Assembly (NCBI GenBank): GCA_027945135.1
Contig: CP116038.1
Location: forward strand, 186,001-250,000
DNA length: 64,000 nt
From: Candidatus Phytoplasma oryzae
GTDB taxonomy: Bacteria > Bacillota_I > Bacilli_A > Acholeplasmatales > Acholeplasmataceae
Reading direction: 5' to 3'
The notes below the pieces were generated by a model that saw only the letters and a program-made list of their open reading frames with translations, made no database searches and was not told where the DNA came from. Shown piece after piece: positions 30,257 to 38,446 of this stretch. The first letter of the stretch is position 1. Each line of letters begins with the position of its first letter. The position numbers and the translations under genes are program-made.

Positions 30257-31250
30257 ATGAGTATTAAAGAAAATATAAATATTTTAGATAATATAATTAA
30301 GGAAATTGAAAAACGTTTTGGTCAGGGCAGTATTATGAGGTTAAATTCTGAAAAAGTAGATAAAATTAAAACTATTTCTACAGGTTCATTAAAATTGGAT
30401 ATAGCTTTAGAAATAGGAGGTTTTCCACAAGGAAGAATTATTGAAATTTTTGGACCTGAAAGTTCAGGAAAAACTACTTTAACTTTGCACGCTATTGCAG
30501 AGGCTCAAAAAAAAGGCGGAAATGTTGCTTTTATAGATGTAGAGAATGCTTTAGATCCTAATTATGCTCAAAAAATAGGAGTTAATCTGAAAAATTTTAT
30601 TATTTCACAACCTGATTCGGGCGATAAAGCTTTAGAAATTGTAGAAAGTTTAATTAAAAGTAATGTTATGAGTTTAATAGTTGTTGATTCAGTAGCCGCT
30701 TTAGCTCCTGAAGCTGAGTTAAAAGGAGAGATAGGAGATTCTTTTATGGGTTTGCATGCTAGAATGATGTCACAAGCTATGAGAAAACATTCAGCTATTA
30801 TTTCTAAAACTAATACTATTGTTATTTATGTAAATCAATTAAGAGAGAAAGTGGGAAATGTTTATGGCAATCCCTGAAGTAACTCCTGGAGGTAAAGCTT
30901 TAAAATATTTTTCTTCTTTGAGATTAGATATTAGAAGATCAGAATTTATTCGCGAAGAAAATGATATTATAGGTATTAAATCTAATGTTAAAGTAGTTAA
31001 ATCTAAAGTATCTGCTCCTTATAAAGTAGCTAGCCTAGATATTATATATGGTTCAGGCATTTCTAAAATAAATGAAATTTTGGATTTGTCTGTATCTTTA
31101 GATTTAATTAAAAAAAGTGGTTCTTGGTATAGTTATCAAAATAAACAAATTGCTCAGGGAAAAGATAAAACTCGAGATTTTCTTATCCAAAATAAAGATA
31201 TTGCTAATAAATTAGAGAAAGATATTAAAAAAAATTTTAATTTAAATTAA
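30257..31250 (+). CDS. recA: RecA recombinase, two frames joined by +1 shift
   Basis: Two overlapping frames together encode about 330 residues of RecA. The first (30257-30877) has Walker A GPESSGKT (66-73), the Walker B region [10 protein letters not shown] and loop 1, and ends ...[11 protein letters not shown]-stop. The second resumes at [15 protein letters not shown] and runs to the normal end near 31250. The break is at CCC-TGA (30872-30877): a shift of one base makes CCT-GAA and restores the conserved GNPEVTPGG. Either this is a programmed +1 frameshift, a recent mutation or a sequencing error. The rest of the gene is undamaged, which argues against old decay. An independent start for the second frame would give no functional core. 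Confidence 0.85.
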
Positions 31251-31313
31251 ATTAATTTTTTATAAATTTTTTCCAAAAATAATTTAAAAAAATTTAGGAG
31301 TTTATTATTGATT

Positions 31314-32363
31314 ATGATAAATAATAATAAAATTAATTTTCAATCTAAAATATATGAAGGCGCTAATTGGAATAAATTAGAAGATGAATATACCCAATAT
31401 TTTTATGAACAAAATTTAAGTCAATTTTGGCGTCCAGAAGATGTGAGTTTACAAAGTGATTTAATTATTTGGGATAAAAAATTATCTTATATAGAAAAAG
31501 AAGTTTATTCTAAAAATCTTTTAATATTAACATTTTTAGATACATATCAAGGTGATATTGGTATTCCTATTATTTTACGTTCTTTTTCAGATGTTGAACA
31601 TCAAAAAAAAGCAACTTTAAATTTTATGGGAGCAATGGAGAATGCTGTCCATGCTAAGAGTTATTCTAATATTTTTATGACTTTTTTAAATAAAAAAAAA
31701 ATTGAAGAATTATTTCTTTGGGGAGAAAAACAAATAAATCTTCAGAATATAATAAATTATATTGTAGCAATTTATGAAGATTTAGAAAAACAAATTGCCA
31801 TTAAAAAATTTTATTTCGCAAAATATGATGATAAAATTTTTCATGAATATAAATGGAAAGCTATGGTCGCTTCTGTTTTTTTAGAAACTTGGTTATTTTA
31901 CAGTGGTTTTTATTATCCTTTGTATTTTTATGGTCAAGGAATGCTAATGCAAGCAGGAGAAATTATTAATTTAATTATTCGTGATGAAAGTATTCATGGT
32001 GTTTATGTAGGTAGATTGGCAAAGGAATTATATAGTACTTTTTCTTCAGAACAAAAAGAGAAATTAGAAAATTGGTTAAATGATTTTTTTATAAAGCTTC
32101 ATAAAGAACAAATATCTCTTACCGATGAATTATATAAAGAATTGGGTTTAGTCCAAGATGTTAATCTTTTTGTACGTTATAATATAAACAAAGCTTTATT
32201 AAATTTAGGTTTTCCACAAAAATTTCCTTATGAAGAAGTGAATCCTGTTATTCTTAATGGTTTAAACACAGAAACTAAAACTATGGATAATTTTTCTTTA
32301 AAAGGAAATGGTTATCAAAAAATGATATCAGAAAGTTTAAAAGATGAAGATTTTATTTTTTAA
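31314..32363 (+). CDS. nrdF: Class Ib ribonucleotide reductase beta subunit
   Basis: Small, radical-carrying subunit that makes deoxyribonucleotides, about 349 residues. LDTYQGDIG, MENAVHAKSYSNIF (metal-site histidine and radical tyrosine), VFLETWLFYSG and IIRDESIHGVY match NrdF. The carboxylate ligands appear in place, so this is not the metal-free class Ie variant known from some mycoplasmas. A TTG at 31308 is a possible alternative start (AGGAG at 31296-31300 is nearer to it). The alpha subunit nrdE is not adjacent. A terminator follows. Confidence 0.93.
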   Translation: MINNNKINFQSKIYEGANWNKLEDEYTQYFYEQNLSQFWRPEDVSLQSDLIIWDKKLSYIEKEVYSKNLLILTFLDTYQGDIGIPIILRSFSDVEHQKKATLNFMGAMENAVHAKSYSNIFMTFLNKKKIEELFLWGEKQINLQNIINYIVAIYEDLEKQIAIKKFYFAKYDDKIFHEYKWKAMVASVFLETWLFYSGFYYPLYFYGQGMLMQAGEIINLIIRDESIHGVYVGRLAKELYSTFSSEQKEKLENWLNDFFIKLHKEQISLTDELYKELGLVQDVNLFVRYNINKALLNLGFPQKFPYEEVNPVILNGLNTETKTMDNFSLKGNGYQKMISESLKDEDFIF

Positions 32364-32391
32364 AATTATTTATTTAATTTATTTATTAATA

Positions 32392-32433
32392 AAAAAACAT
32401 TCAATACTATATCATAGTTATTGAATTTTTTTA
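32392..32433 (+). terminator. Terminator after nrdF
   Basis: Twelve paired bases (ATTCAATACTAT with ATAGTATTGAAT, one bulged T) between an A run and a T run, about 30 bases past the nrdF stop. Confidence 0.75.
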
Positions 32434-33353
32434 TAATTTAATTTTTCATATTTTATTTTATTTATTAATTATTTTTATTTATAACCAAATCTTACATTCA
32501 AGAAAAAAAGTCTACATTATATAAAAATATTTGTTTTTATTTCTAAAAATAAAAAAATTGAATTATTATTATTTTCTTTTTGTTCTGCTATTCTCAAATT
32601 ACTGAGAACGATTTAAAAAACATTTTTTATATCTCAAATGTTAATATAATTTTCATTTGTTATTTATTTCTTTTAGATATATCATAATAAAAATTTTAAC
32701 ATCATTAATAATATATATCCTCATTATTTTTAATTTCGAAATTTTCTTTTTTTGTAAATAATAAATCAAATTTAATATTTATTTTTTCTAAATTTTTAAT
32801 TTTATTTTCTTTTTCAAAATCCATATACTTATAGGCTATATTCTCATTCTTTCTACTTTTAAAATATCGTTTATTTTTTTAAAAATACTAATGAAAATAA
32901 TTAAAATTTTGGAATTTGTTTCATAATTATTCTACAAAATCAATATTTAAATTTTTTTTTAACTTATTTTTTATTTTTTTAAAATATTAATATATAAATT
33001 TTAAGAATTATATATATAATATGATTTAAATTATTGAAATTTTCTATTTTTTTTGTGATCTTCTATTTTTACATATTATCAATAATTTATATCCATTAAA
33101 TTATTTTTTTAAAAATAATTATTATATTTTTATTTTTTTAATTCTAATTTTAGATATCTTTTTTTTAATTATTTAAAATTTTATATATATATTTAATTAA
33201 AAATCATTGTTATTTAAGAAAATTCATTAATGAAGATTTTTCTCAAGAATTAACATTTATATTTTAATAAGTAATAATAATTTAATAAAATGAACATAAA
33301 ATAAAAGATTTTTTTATTGAAATATATAAATATCAATAACTAATATATAAAAT
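32434..33353. other. Gap with gene debris between nrdF and the secreted-protein gene
   Basis: About 920 bases, very AT-rich. Apart from the decayed frame at 32705-32930 nothing is recognisable. Confidence 0.4.
32705..32930 (-). pseudogene. Possible remnant of a TM + coiled-coil gene
   Basis: On the minus strand a hydrophobic stretch (ILIIFISIFKKINDILK) is followed in another frame by a charged stretch of about 55 residues with MDFEKENKIKNLEKINIKF, ending in TAA at 32705-32707. The frames meet near an A run. The layout resembles the small anchored coiled-coil proteins at 135 and 62883. Low confidence, since random AT-rich DNA yields similar translations. Confidence 0.25.
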
Positions 33354-33398
33354 AAAAAAAAGTGTAATTAATAATTTTGCGTTAATTACACTTTTTTT
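33354..33398 (-). terminator. Strong hairpin terminator
   Basis: Seventeen paired bases (33354-33370 and the matching arm 33382-33398) centred on AGTGTAATTAA/TTAATTACACT with A and T runs, so it can act on both strands. It lies about 220 bases downstream of the minus-strand gene at 33621-34403. Confidence 0.75.
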
Positions 33399-33620
33399 AT
33401 TTTTTTTAAATAATTTAAAATTGTTATTTATTTAAATATTTTGAGAAATAAATTTTTTATATAAACTAATTTTTCAAAATTAGTATTTTTTTATATTAAT
33501 AAATATTATTATATTTTTTATAATATTGTTTATTTACAAAATGTTAATTTTCTTTTTTTTAATATTTTATTTTTATTAAAAAAATATTTATAAAATTTTA
33601 TTTTTTAAAATTTATTATAT

Positions 33621-34403
33621 TTATTTTCTTGTAAAAAAAATATGTTCTAGGCAAAACAAAACATTATCAAAAGACAATACATTTATATTTGTGTCCATTG
33701 ATGTAAAAGAATATGTTCTAAAATAAAAATTTATTGGCATACTTTGACTATTATGAGATTTATTTATTTCTATATCTACAACCAACTCAAAAACATTATC
33801 AGCACTTATTCTAGAAGGATTAGTATCATCAGGGTTATTGCTATCATAAATGTAAGAATAAATTATATTTTTGTCTTTTTTTAATTTTATCACATTTTGT
33901 TCTGTTACTTGTATAAAATTTTCTAAAGGTATATCGCAAGAAAAAAGATCATATTTTTGTTGATGGAAAATAGTTTTTACTGTTCTGTCTTGTTCTAAAG
34001 GATCTTTTGATTTCATTACAAAATCAAACGCAAGATAAAAATTAATTGTTATTTTTGAAAAATTCTCATTAAGCTCTTCTAAAGAATTGGTATTTAAATG
34101 TTGAGGAAGACTTAAGTCTAATTTAATATTATTTAAAATGTCATAAAGTGAACATGTTGGACTGAGTTGATGATTTAAATTATTTAATTTTTGACCTTTA
34201 GTGGAGCTGGTATTTAATCTTAAAAATTTTTTAGCAAAAACTCTATTTGGGGTTCTTTGAGAAGTAGAAGCAATATTTTGTTGGTCCATTCCTACTACAT
34301 AATTTTTTTTTAATAATATTAAAATAAAAATAAGAAAATACATGAATAATTTAAAATAATGTTTGGTGCAAAAACAATTTTGTTTTTTAATATCAAAATA
34401 CAT
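33621..34403 (-). CDS. Candidate secreted protein, effector-like
   Basis: 260 residues not recognised as any known family. A lysine-containing start is followed by a hydrophobic core (about 16-33, LFMYFLIFILILL) and a plausible signal-peptidase site after KKNYVVG. The mature part is polar and unusually rich in S, T, D and P for this genome, with little coiled-coil character. AAGGAG lies about 16 bases before the ATG and a strong terminator follows. It stands alone beside the tRNA-intron cluster. Sec-dependent secreted proteins with this layout are typical phytoplasma effector candidates; no match to SAP54/phyllogen, SAP11 or TENGU is evident to me. Confidence 0.55.
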   Translation of the reverse strand: MYFDIKKQNCFCTKHYFKLFMYFLIFILILLKKNYVVGMDQQNIASTSQRTPNRVFAKKFLRLNTSSTKGQKLNNLNHQLSPTCSLYDILNNIKLDLSLPQHLNTNSLEELNENFSKITINFYLAFDFVMKSKDPLEQDRTVKTIFHQQKYDLFSCDIPLENFIQVTEQNVIKLKKDKNIIYSYIYDSNNPDDTNPSRISADNVFELVVDIEINKSHNSQSMPINFYFRTYSFTSMDTNINVLSFDNVLFCLEHIFFTRK

Positions 34404-34577
34404 TATAGTTTCACTAATTCTCCTTTTTTTATTAATTCAATAATATTTTTGAAATAGATTTTATTATTGATCTTATATAATATTAATAATTTAAAAATAA
34501 ATGTCAAATTATTTTGGATTATATTATTTTGGATTATTTTGTTATTATTATTTTTTCTTTTTTGGAATATAAAAAAT

Positions 34578-34626
34578 AAAAAGCTAAATTATTATTAATT
34601 TTAAATAAATAATAATTTAGCTTTTT
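34578..34626 (-). terminator. Terminator of the tRNA cluster
   Basis: Perfect 19-bp stem (34578-34596 with 34608-34626), bounded by A and T runs. It lies 52 bases after the end of tRNA-Trp on the minus strand. Confidence 0.85.
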
Positions 34627-34677
34627 TTATATTTATTGTGAAAATTTTTTTAATTAAAATATTTTTTTAATATTATG

Positions 34678-35584
34678 TGGCAGGGATATCAGGAATTAGG
34701 ATAGAATTATTGCGTTTCATCCTTTCAATAAGGATTTATTACAATTAAGCCCCCCACACCACCGGACAAGCAAGTTTCCAAGCATCCGGCGGTTGAATAA
34801 ATTATAGTTTGTCTTTCTCTTTGTTAAGAATTATTTATAAATCCTTTTGCGCAAAAGGAAATAATGTAACCAATAAGAAAAGTTTTTGAAGATCTTCTTT
34901 TATTATAAGAATAATAAATGATATCTAATGGAATGATTCAAACTATAATTTAATCTTCCTCTTTCGCCTTGTACTAAGCTTTCCTTAGTTCCTTGGGAGT
35001 TCAGTCCACTTTTGTATTCCAACAAAAGCTTTTAATTAGCTCCGACTACTATGATTCTGCTTTCTCCTTGCCTCCAAATTCTCTTTGTTGGAACATTCTT
35101 CTTATATGATGAATGTGAGGTTTAGGAGGATAAAAGTTACTCTAAATATTTACCTATGACTTTAGGGGAGATGACCAATAAAAACTATTATAAGTTTAAA
35201 TGGTAGGTTCTAGGTTAAGCTAGTGATAATTTTATAAATCTTCGAATAAATTTATAAAAGCCCTAGATGAACAATTTGATTAAGTAGTAGTTAATTGTCC
35301 GTATTTTCTTACTCCTTTTATTCTCTTAGCCTCTTAGAGAGGTTATCCATGCATCATTTCAATTTGCGAGTTCTTATTTTTGACTTAACTACCAAGTCTT
35401 TTTTTCGCTTTGATAGCTTGCTATAATCATTTCTTCTTTCGTTGAAATAACCAGCTATCTATTGCCACGTATTATCACAACGTGTGTAACTGGTAAAGTT
35501 ACTAAATATTTAGGCTGCTTTTCGCCCTTCGAACCCGAACGAACGGTTTTGGAGACCGTTATGCTACCATTACATAATATCCCT
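34678..35584 (-). tRNA. trnW: tRNA-Trp(CCA), interrupted in the T loop
   Basis: Exon 1 is 35528-35584 (minus strand, 57 nt) and exon 2 is 34678-34694 (17 nt). Joined they give acceptor AGGGATA/TATCCCT, anticodon loop CTCCAAA (anticodon CCA), T arm TCGGG-TTCGAAT-CCTGA, discriminator G and an encoded CCA. The 833-nt intron lies between T-loop positions 59 and 60. Last tRNA of the His-Gln-Leu-Trp cluster. Without splicing this gene cannot make a tRNA. Confidence 0.9.
34695..35527 (-). mobile_element. ORF-less group II-like intron in tRNA-Trp
   Basis: 833 nt, transcribed on the minus strand, beginning GGGCGAAAA and ending CTAAT. Domain V is at 34758-34793: lower stem ACCGCCGGA/TCCGGTGGT, GAAA tetraloop, and CGC in the place of the catalytic triad; it is followed by GGTGTGGGGGG, as in one bacterial group II lineage. 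A hairpin loop at 35231-35258 shows TTCGAA (35241-35246), complementary to the exon end TTCGAA, as EBS1-IBS1. No reverse transcriptase/maturase frame is present. The 3' 485 nt are almost identical to the other two copies; the 5' 348 nt are this copy's own. Confidence 0.8.
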
Positions 35585-35648
35585 ATATAAAAATATAAAT
35601 AATAAAAATTATATTTTTTAATTTTAAAAAAGTAAAAGTTTATAAAGG

Positions 35649-36567
35649 TACGGGTGACAGGATTTGAACCTGTACGCTAAAAGCGCTAGAATTGAGATAG
35701 AATTATTGCGTTTCATCCTTTCAATAAGGATTTATTACAATTAAGCCCCCCACACCACCGGACAAGCAAGTTTCCAAGCATCCGGCGGTTGAATAAATTA
35801 TAGTTTGTCTTTCTCTTTGTTAAGAATTATTTATAAATCCTTTTGCGCAAAAGGAAATAATATAACCAATAAGAAAAGTTTTTGAAGATCTTCTTTTATT
35901 ATAAGAATAATAAATGATATCTAATGGAATGATTCAAACTATAATTTAATCTTCCTCTTTCGCCTTGTACTAAGCTTTCCTTAGTTCCTTGGGAGTTCAG
36001 TCCACTTTTGTATTCCAACAAAAGCTTTTAATTAGCTCCGACTACTATGATTCTGCTTTCTCCTTGCCTCCAAATTCTCTTTGTTGGAACATTCTTCTTA
36101 TATGATGAATGTGAGGTTTAGGAGGATAAAAGTTACTCTAAATATTTACCTATGACTTTAGGGGAGATGACCAATTTTTTATTTTTATTTATATAATTGG
36201 TGGGTTTTAGAGTTATGTTGATGATGATTTTTATGTTCTTAGGAAAATTAAAACATAAAACGCCTCTTATTTATTGGTAATTCTAACAGTTTTTCCAATA
36301 AGCTCTAGAATGGCTCCTCTTATTTCTCTTAGCTCTTTTACAAGAGTTCTCCATAGTCATTTCAACTTGCAAAATCTTTTGACTAAACTGTTTTATCTCA
36401 ATTTGCTTTTATATCTTGCTATAATTTTGAGTTCTTTCGTTCTTAAAATCAGACATATGTTGCTGTTTCATCATCACAGAAACATATAATTGGTTAAATT
36501 ACGAAATATTTAGATATCTTTTTTCGCCCTCCTAAATCTAGTGCGTCTACCATTCCGCCACACCCGC
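35649..36567 (-). tRNA. trnL: tRNA-Leu(UAG), interrupted after the anticodon loop
   Basis: Exon 1 is 36530-36567 (38 nt, minus strand) and exon 2 is 35649-35690. Joined they form acceptor GCGGGTG/CACCCGT with a G-U first pair, anticodon stem CTAGA/TCTAG, loop TTTAGGA (anticodon TAG), a class II long variable arm (CGCTTTTAGCG) and T loop TTCAAAT. The intron lies between positions 38 and 39. Complete CCA is not encoded (CCT follows A73), so a CCA-adding enzyme is required. Confidence 0.92.
35691..36529 (-). mobile_element. ORF-less group II-like intron in tRNA-Leu
   Basis: 839 nt, begins GGGCGAAAAAAG and ends TCAAT. Domain V is at 35754-35789, identical to the other copies. A hairpin (36229-36237 with 36252-36260) displays in its loop the complement of the exon end TTAGGA (36239-36244), 286-291 nt from the intron start, as EBS1-IBS1. 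The shared 3' block is 35691-36175. A short open frame on the opposite strand inside the 5' part is not a gene. Confidence 0.8.
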
Positions 36568-36598
36568 TTATTATATATTATATAAAAAAATAAAAAAA

Positions 36599-37515
36599 TG
36601 GCAGACCCAGCTGGATTCGAACCAACGAATGACGGAATTAGGATAGAATTATTGCGTTTCATCCTTTCAATAAGGATTTATTACAATTAAGCCCCCCACA
36701 CCACCGGACAAGCAAGTTTCCAAGCATCCGGCGGTTGAATAAATTATAGTTTGTCTTTCTCTTTGTTAAGAATTATTTATAAATCCTTTTGCGCAAAAGG
36801 AAATAATATAACCAATAAGAAAAGTTTTTGAAGATCTTCTTTTATTATAAGAATAATAAATGATATCTAATGGAATGATTCAAACTATAATTTAATCTTC
36901 CTCTTTCGCCTTGTACTAAGCTTTCCTTAGTTCCTTGGGAGTTCAGTCCACTTTTGTATTCCAACAAAAGCTTTTAATTAGCTCCGACTACTATGATTCT
37001 GCTTTCTCCTTGCCTCCAAATTCTCTTTGTTGGAACATTCTTCTTATATGATGAATGTGAGGTTTAGGAGGATAAAAGTTACTCTAAATATTTACCTATG
37101 ACTTTAGGGGAGATGACCAATTTTTTATTTTTATTTATATAATTGGTGGGTTCTGATTTGGTTATTTAATTGATAATCTTTATATACTTTGACTTAATAT
37201 ATAAATTATTTCAGAATTATCATATTTTAATTTAATGATAAGTTTATTGAATAAACTCCCTTTTTTTTCTCTTAGCCCTTTTTAAAGGGTTATCCATAGT
37301 CATGTCAGCTTGCAAAATCTTTTGATTAAACTTGTTTTATTTTATCTCAACCTGCTTTTATGTCTTGCTATAATTTTGAGTTCTTTCGTTCTCAAAACCA
37401 GACATATGCTGTTGTTTCATTATCATAGAAACATATAATTGGTTAAATTATTAAATATTTAGATATCTTTTTTCGCCCGTCAAAGTCCGTTGCCTTGCCA
37501 CTTGGCTATGGGCCT
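36599..37515 (-). tRNA. trnQ: tRNA-Gln(UUG), interrupted after the anticodon loop
   Basis: Exon 1 is 37479-37515 (37 nt, minus strand) and exon 2 is 36599-36636 (38 nt, CCA encoded). Joined they give acceptor AGGCCCA/TGGGTCT with one G-U, anticodon stem ACGGA/TCCGT, loop CTTTGAC (anticodon TTG) and T loop TTCGAAT, a canonical tRNA-Gln. The intron sits between positions 38 and 39, the same place as in tRNA-Leu. Confidence 0.92.
36637..37478 (-). mobile_element. ORF-less group II-like intron in tRNA-Gln
   Basis: 842 nt, begins GGGCGAAAAAAG and ends CTAAT. Domain V is at 36700-36735. A hairpin (37179-37186 with 37198-37205) presents in its loop the complement of all seven bases of the exon end CTTTGAC (37187-37193), 286-292 nt from the intron start. 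The shared 3' block is 36637-37121. Its outer 5' part resembles the tRNA-Leu copy more than the tRNA-Trp copy. No coding capacity. Confidence 0.8.
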
Positions 37516-37540
37516 AATAAAATATTAAATTTAAATTTTG

Positions 37541-37615
37541 GGGCGGTTAGTGGGAATCGAACCCACGAATATCGGCGCCACAAGCCGCTGCGTTAACCAC
37601 TTCGCCATAACCGCC
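37541..37615 (-). tRNA. trnH: tRNA-His(GUG), uninterrupted
   Basis: Acceptor GGCGGTT/AACCGCC, D arm, anticodon loop TTGTGGC (anticodon GTG), variable loop and T loop TTCGATT are all canonical; discriminator is C, as in tRNA-His. CCA is not encoded. It is first in the cluster and the only member without an intron. Confidence 0.95.
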
Positions 37616-37871
37616 ATTTTTTTATTATATTAATTTATTTCCAATATATATAAAATAATATATATAACATTTAATATTATACAATAAATATATTATGAAC
37701 ACTATATTTGATAATATAAATATTAAATATTTATATTATTATTTTAAAATTAGCAATATAATGTTGACTTTGCTAAAATTAATTGATAAAATATTTTTGT
37801 ATTTTTTTGATTTTTTTATTAATATTTTTTTGTTTTTATTTAAAAATTTTAAAAGGGGATGATTTGTATTT

Positions 37872-38336
37872 ATGTTTTTAGATTTCATTAATTCAAAAAA
37901 TTCTTTATTTGACCATTTTTTAGATGATTTTAAAAAAAATTCTTTTTTACCTGGTAATTATATTAATAATCCTATGCCAACAGATATTATAGAAAAAAAA
38001 GATCATTATCTTTTTATTGTTAATGTTCCGGGTTTAACAAAAGAAGAAATTAAAATATTTTTAGATAAAAATATATTAACTATTGAGACTTGTCCTTCTT
38101 TTTTGAATAAAGAAAAAAATAATGAAAAAGATCTAGAAAATAATAATAAAGAAGAAGAAAAAGTTCATTATTTAAGACAAGAGAGAACTCAGGAAATTGT
38201 TAAACGTACTTTTAAATTGAATAATAATTTAAATAGTGATAATATTCAAGCTAGTGTTTCTAATGGTTTATTACAAATTATAATTAATAAGGTTAAAGAA
38301 GAAATTCAACCGAAAAAATATATAGATATAAAATAA
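37872..38336 (+). CDS. hsp20: Small heat-shock protein (Hsp20/IbpA)
   Basis: ATP-independent chaperone of 154 residues with an alpha-crystallin domain at about 35-150: ADI-like start PTDIIEKKDHYLF, VPGLTKEEIKIF and the closing SNGLLQIIINK (A-x-x-x-n-G-v-L motif). An acidic insert of about 25 residues (NEKDLENNNKEEEK) splits the domain between strands. AAAAGGGG lies 13 bases before the ATG. A bidirectional terminator follows. Confidence 0.9.
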   Translation: MFLDFINSKNSLFDHFLDDFKKNSFLPGNYINNPMPTDIIEKKDHYLFIVNVPGLTKEEIKIFLDKNILTIETCPSFLNKEKNNEKDLENNNKEEEKVHYLRQERTQEIVKRTFKLNNNLNSDNIQASVSNGLLQIIINKVKEEIQPKKYIDIK

Positions 38337-38360
38337 TTTTTTTTAAATTTAACAATAAAT

Positions 38361-38393
38361 AAAAAAATTCAAAATTTTATTTTGAATTTTTTT
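38361..38393. terminator. Bidirectional terminator
   Basis: Perfect 14-bp stem AAAAAAATTCAAAA/TTTTGAATTTTTTT with a five-base loop between the convergent hsp20 gene and the minus-strand gene at 38447. Confidence 0.75.
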
Positions 38394-38446
38394 ATATTTT
38401 TAAGTCTAAAAAAAATTATAAATAATTAATTTTTGCTTTTTTTATA

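Noticed and set aside
31314-32363. Metal-free class Ie NrdF, as in some mycoplasmas
   Set aside because: The conserved acidic residues of LDTYQGD, VFLET and RDESIH are still present, whereas class Ie replaces most of the glutamate ligands.
36274-36489. Open frame of 71 codons on the plus strand
   Set aside because: It lies inside the 5' part of the tRNA-Leu intron on the opposite strand, has no family resemblance, and is not kept in the other two copies.
34695-37478. Group I introns
   Set aside because: Two sites are next to the anticodon loop, as for bacterial group I introns, but the exon ends are A or C rather than U, the introns do not end in G, and a domain V-like hairpin is present.
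34680-37480. CRISPR array or insertion-sequence copies
   Set aside because: The long direct repeats are about 950-1000 bp apart, lie exactly within tRNA genes and carry no transposase; the borders fit splicing, not transposition with target duplication.
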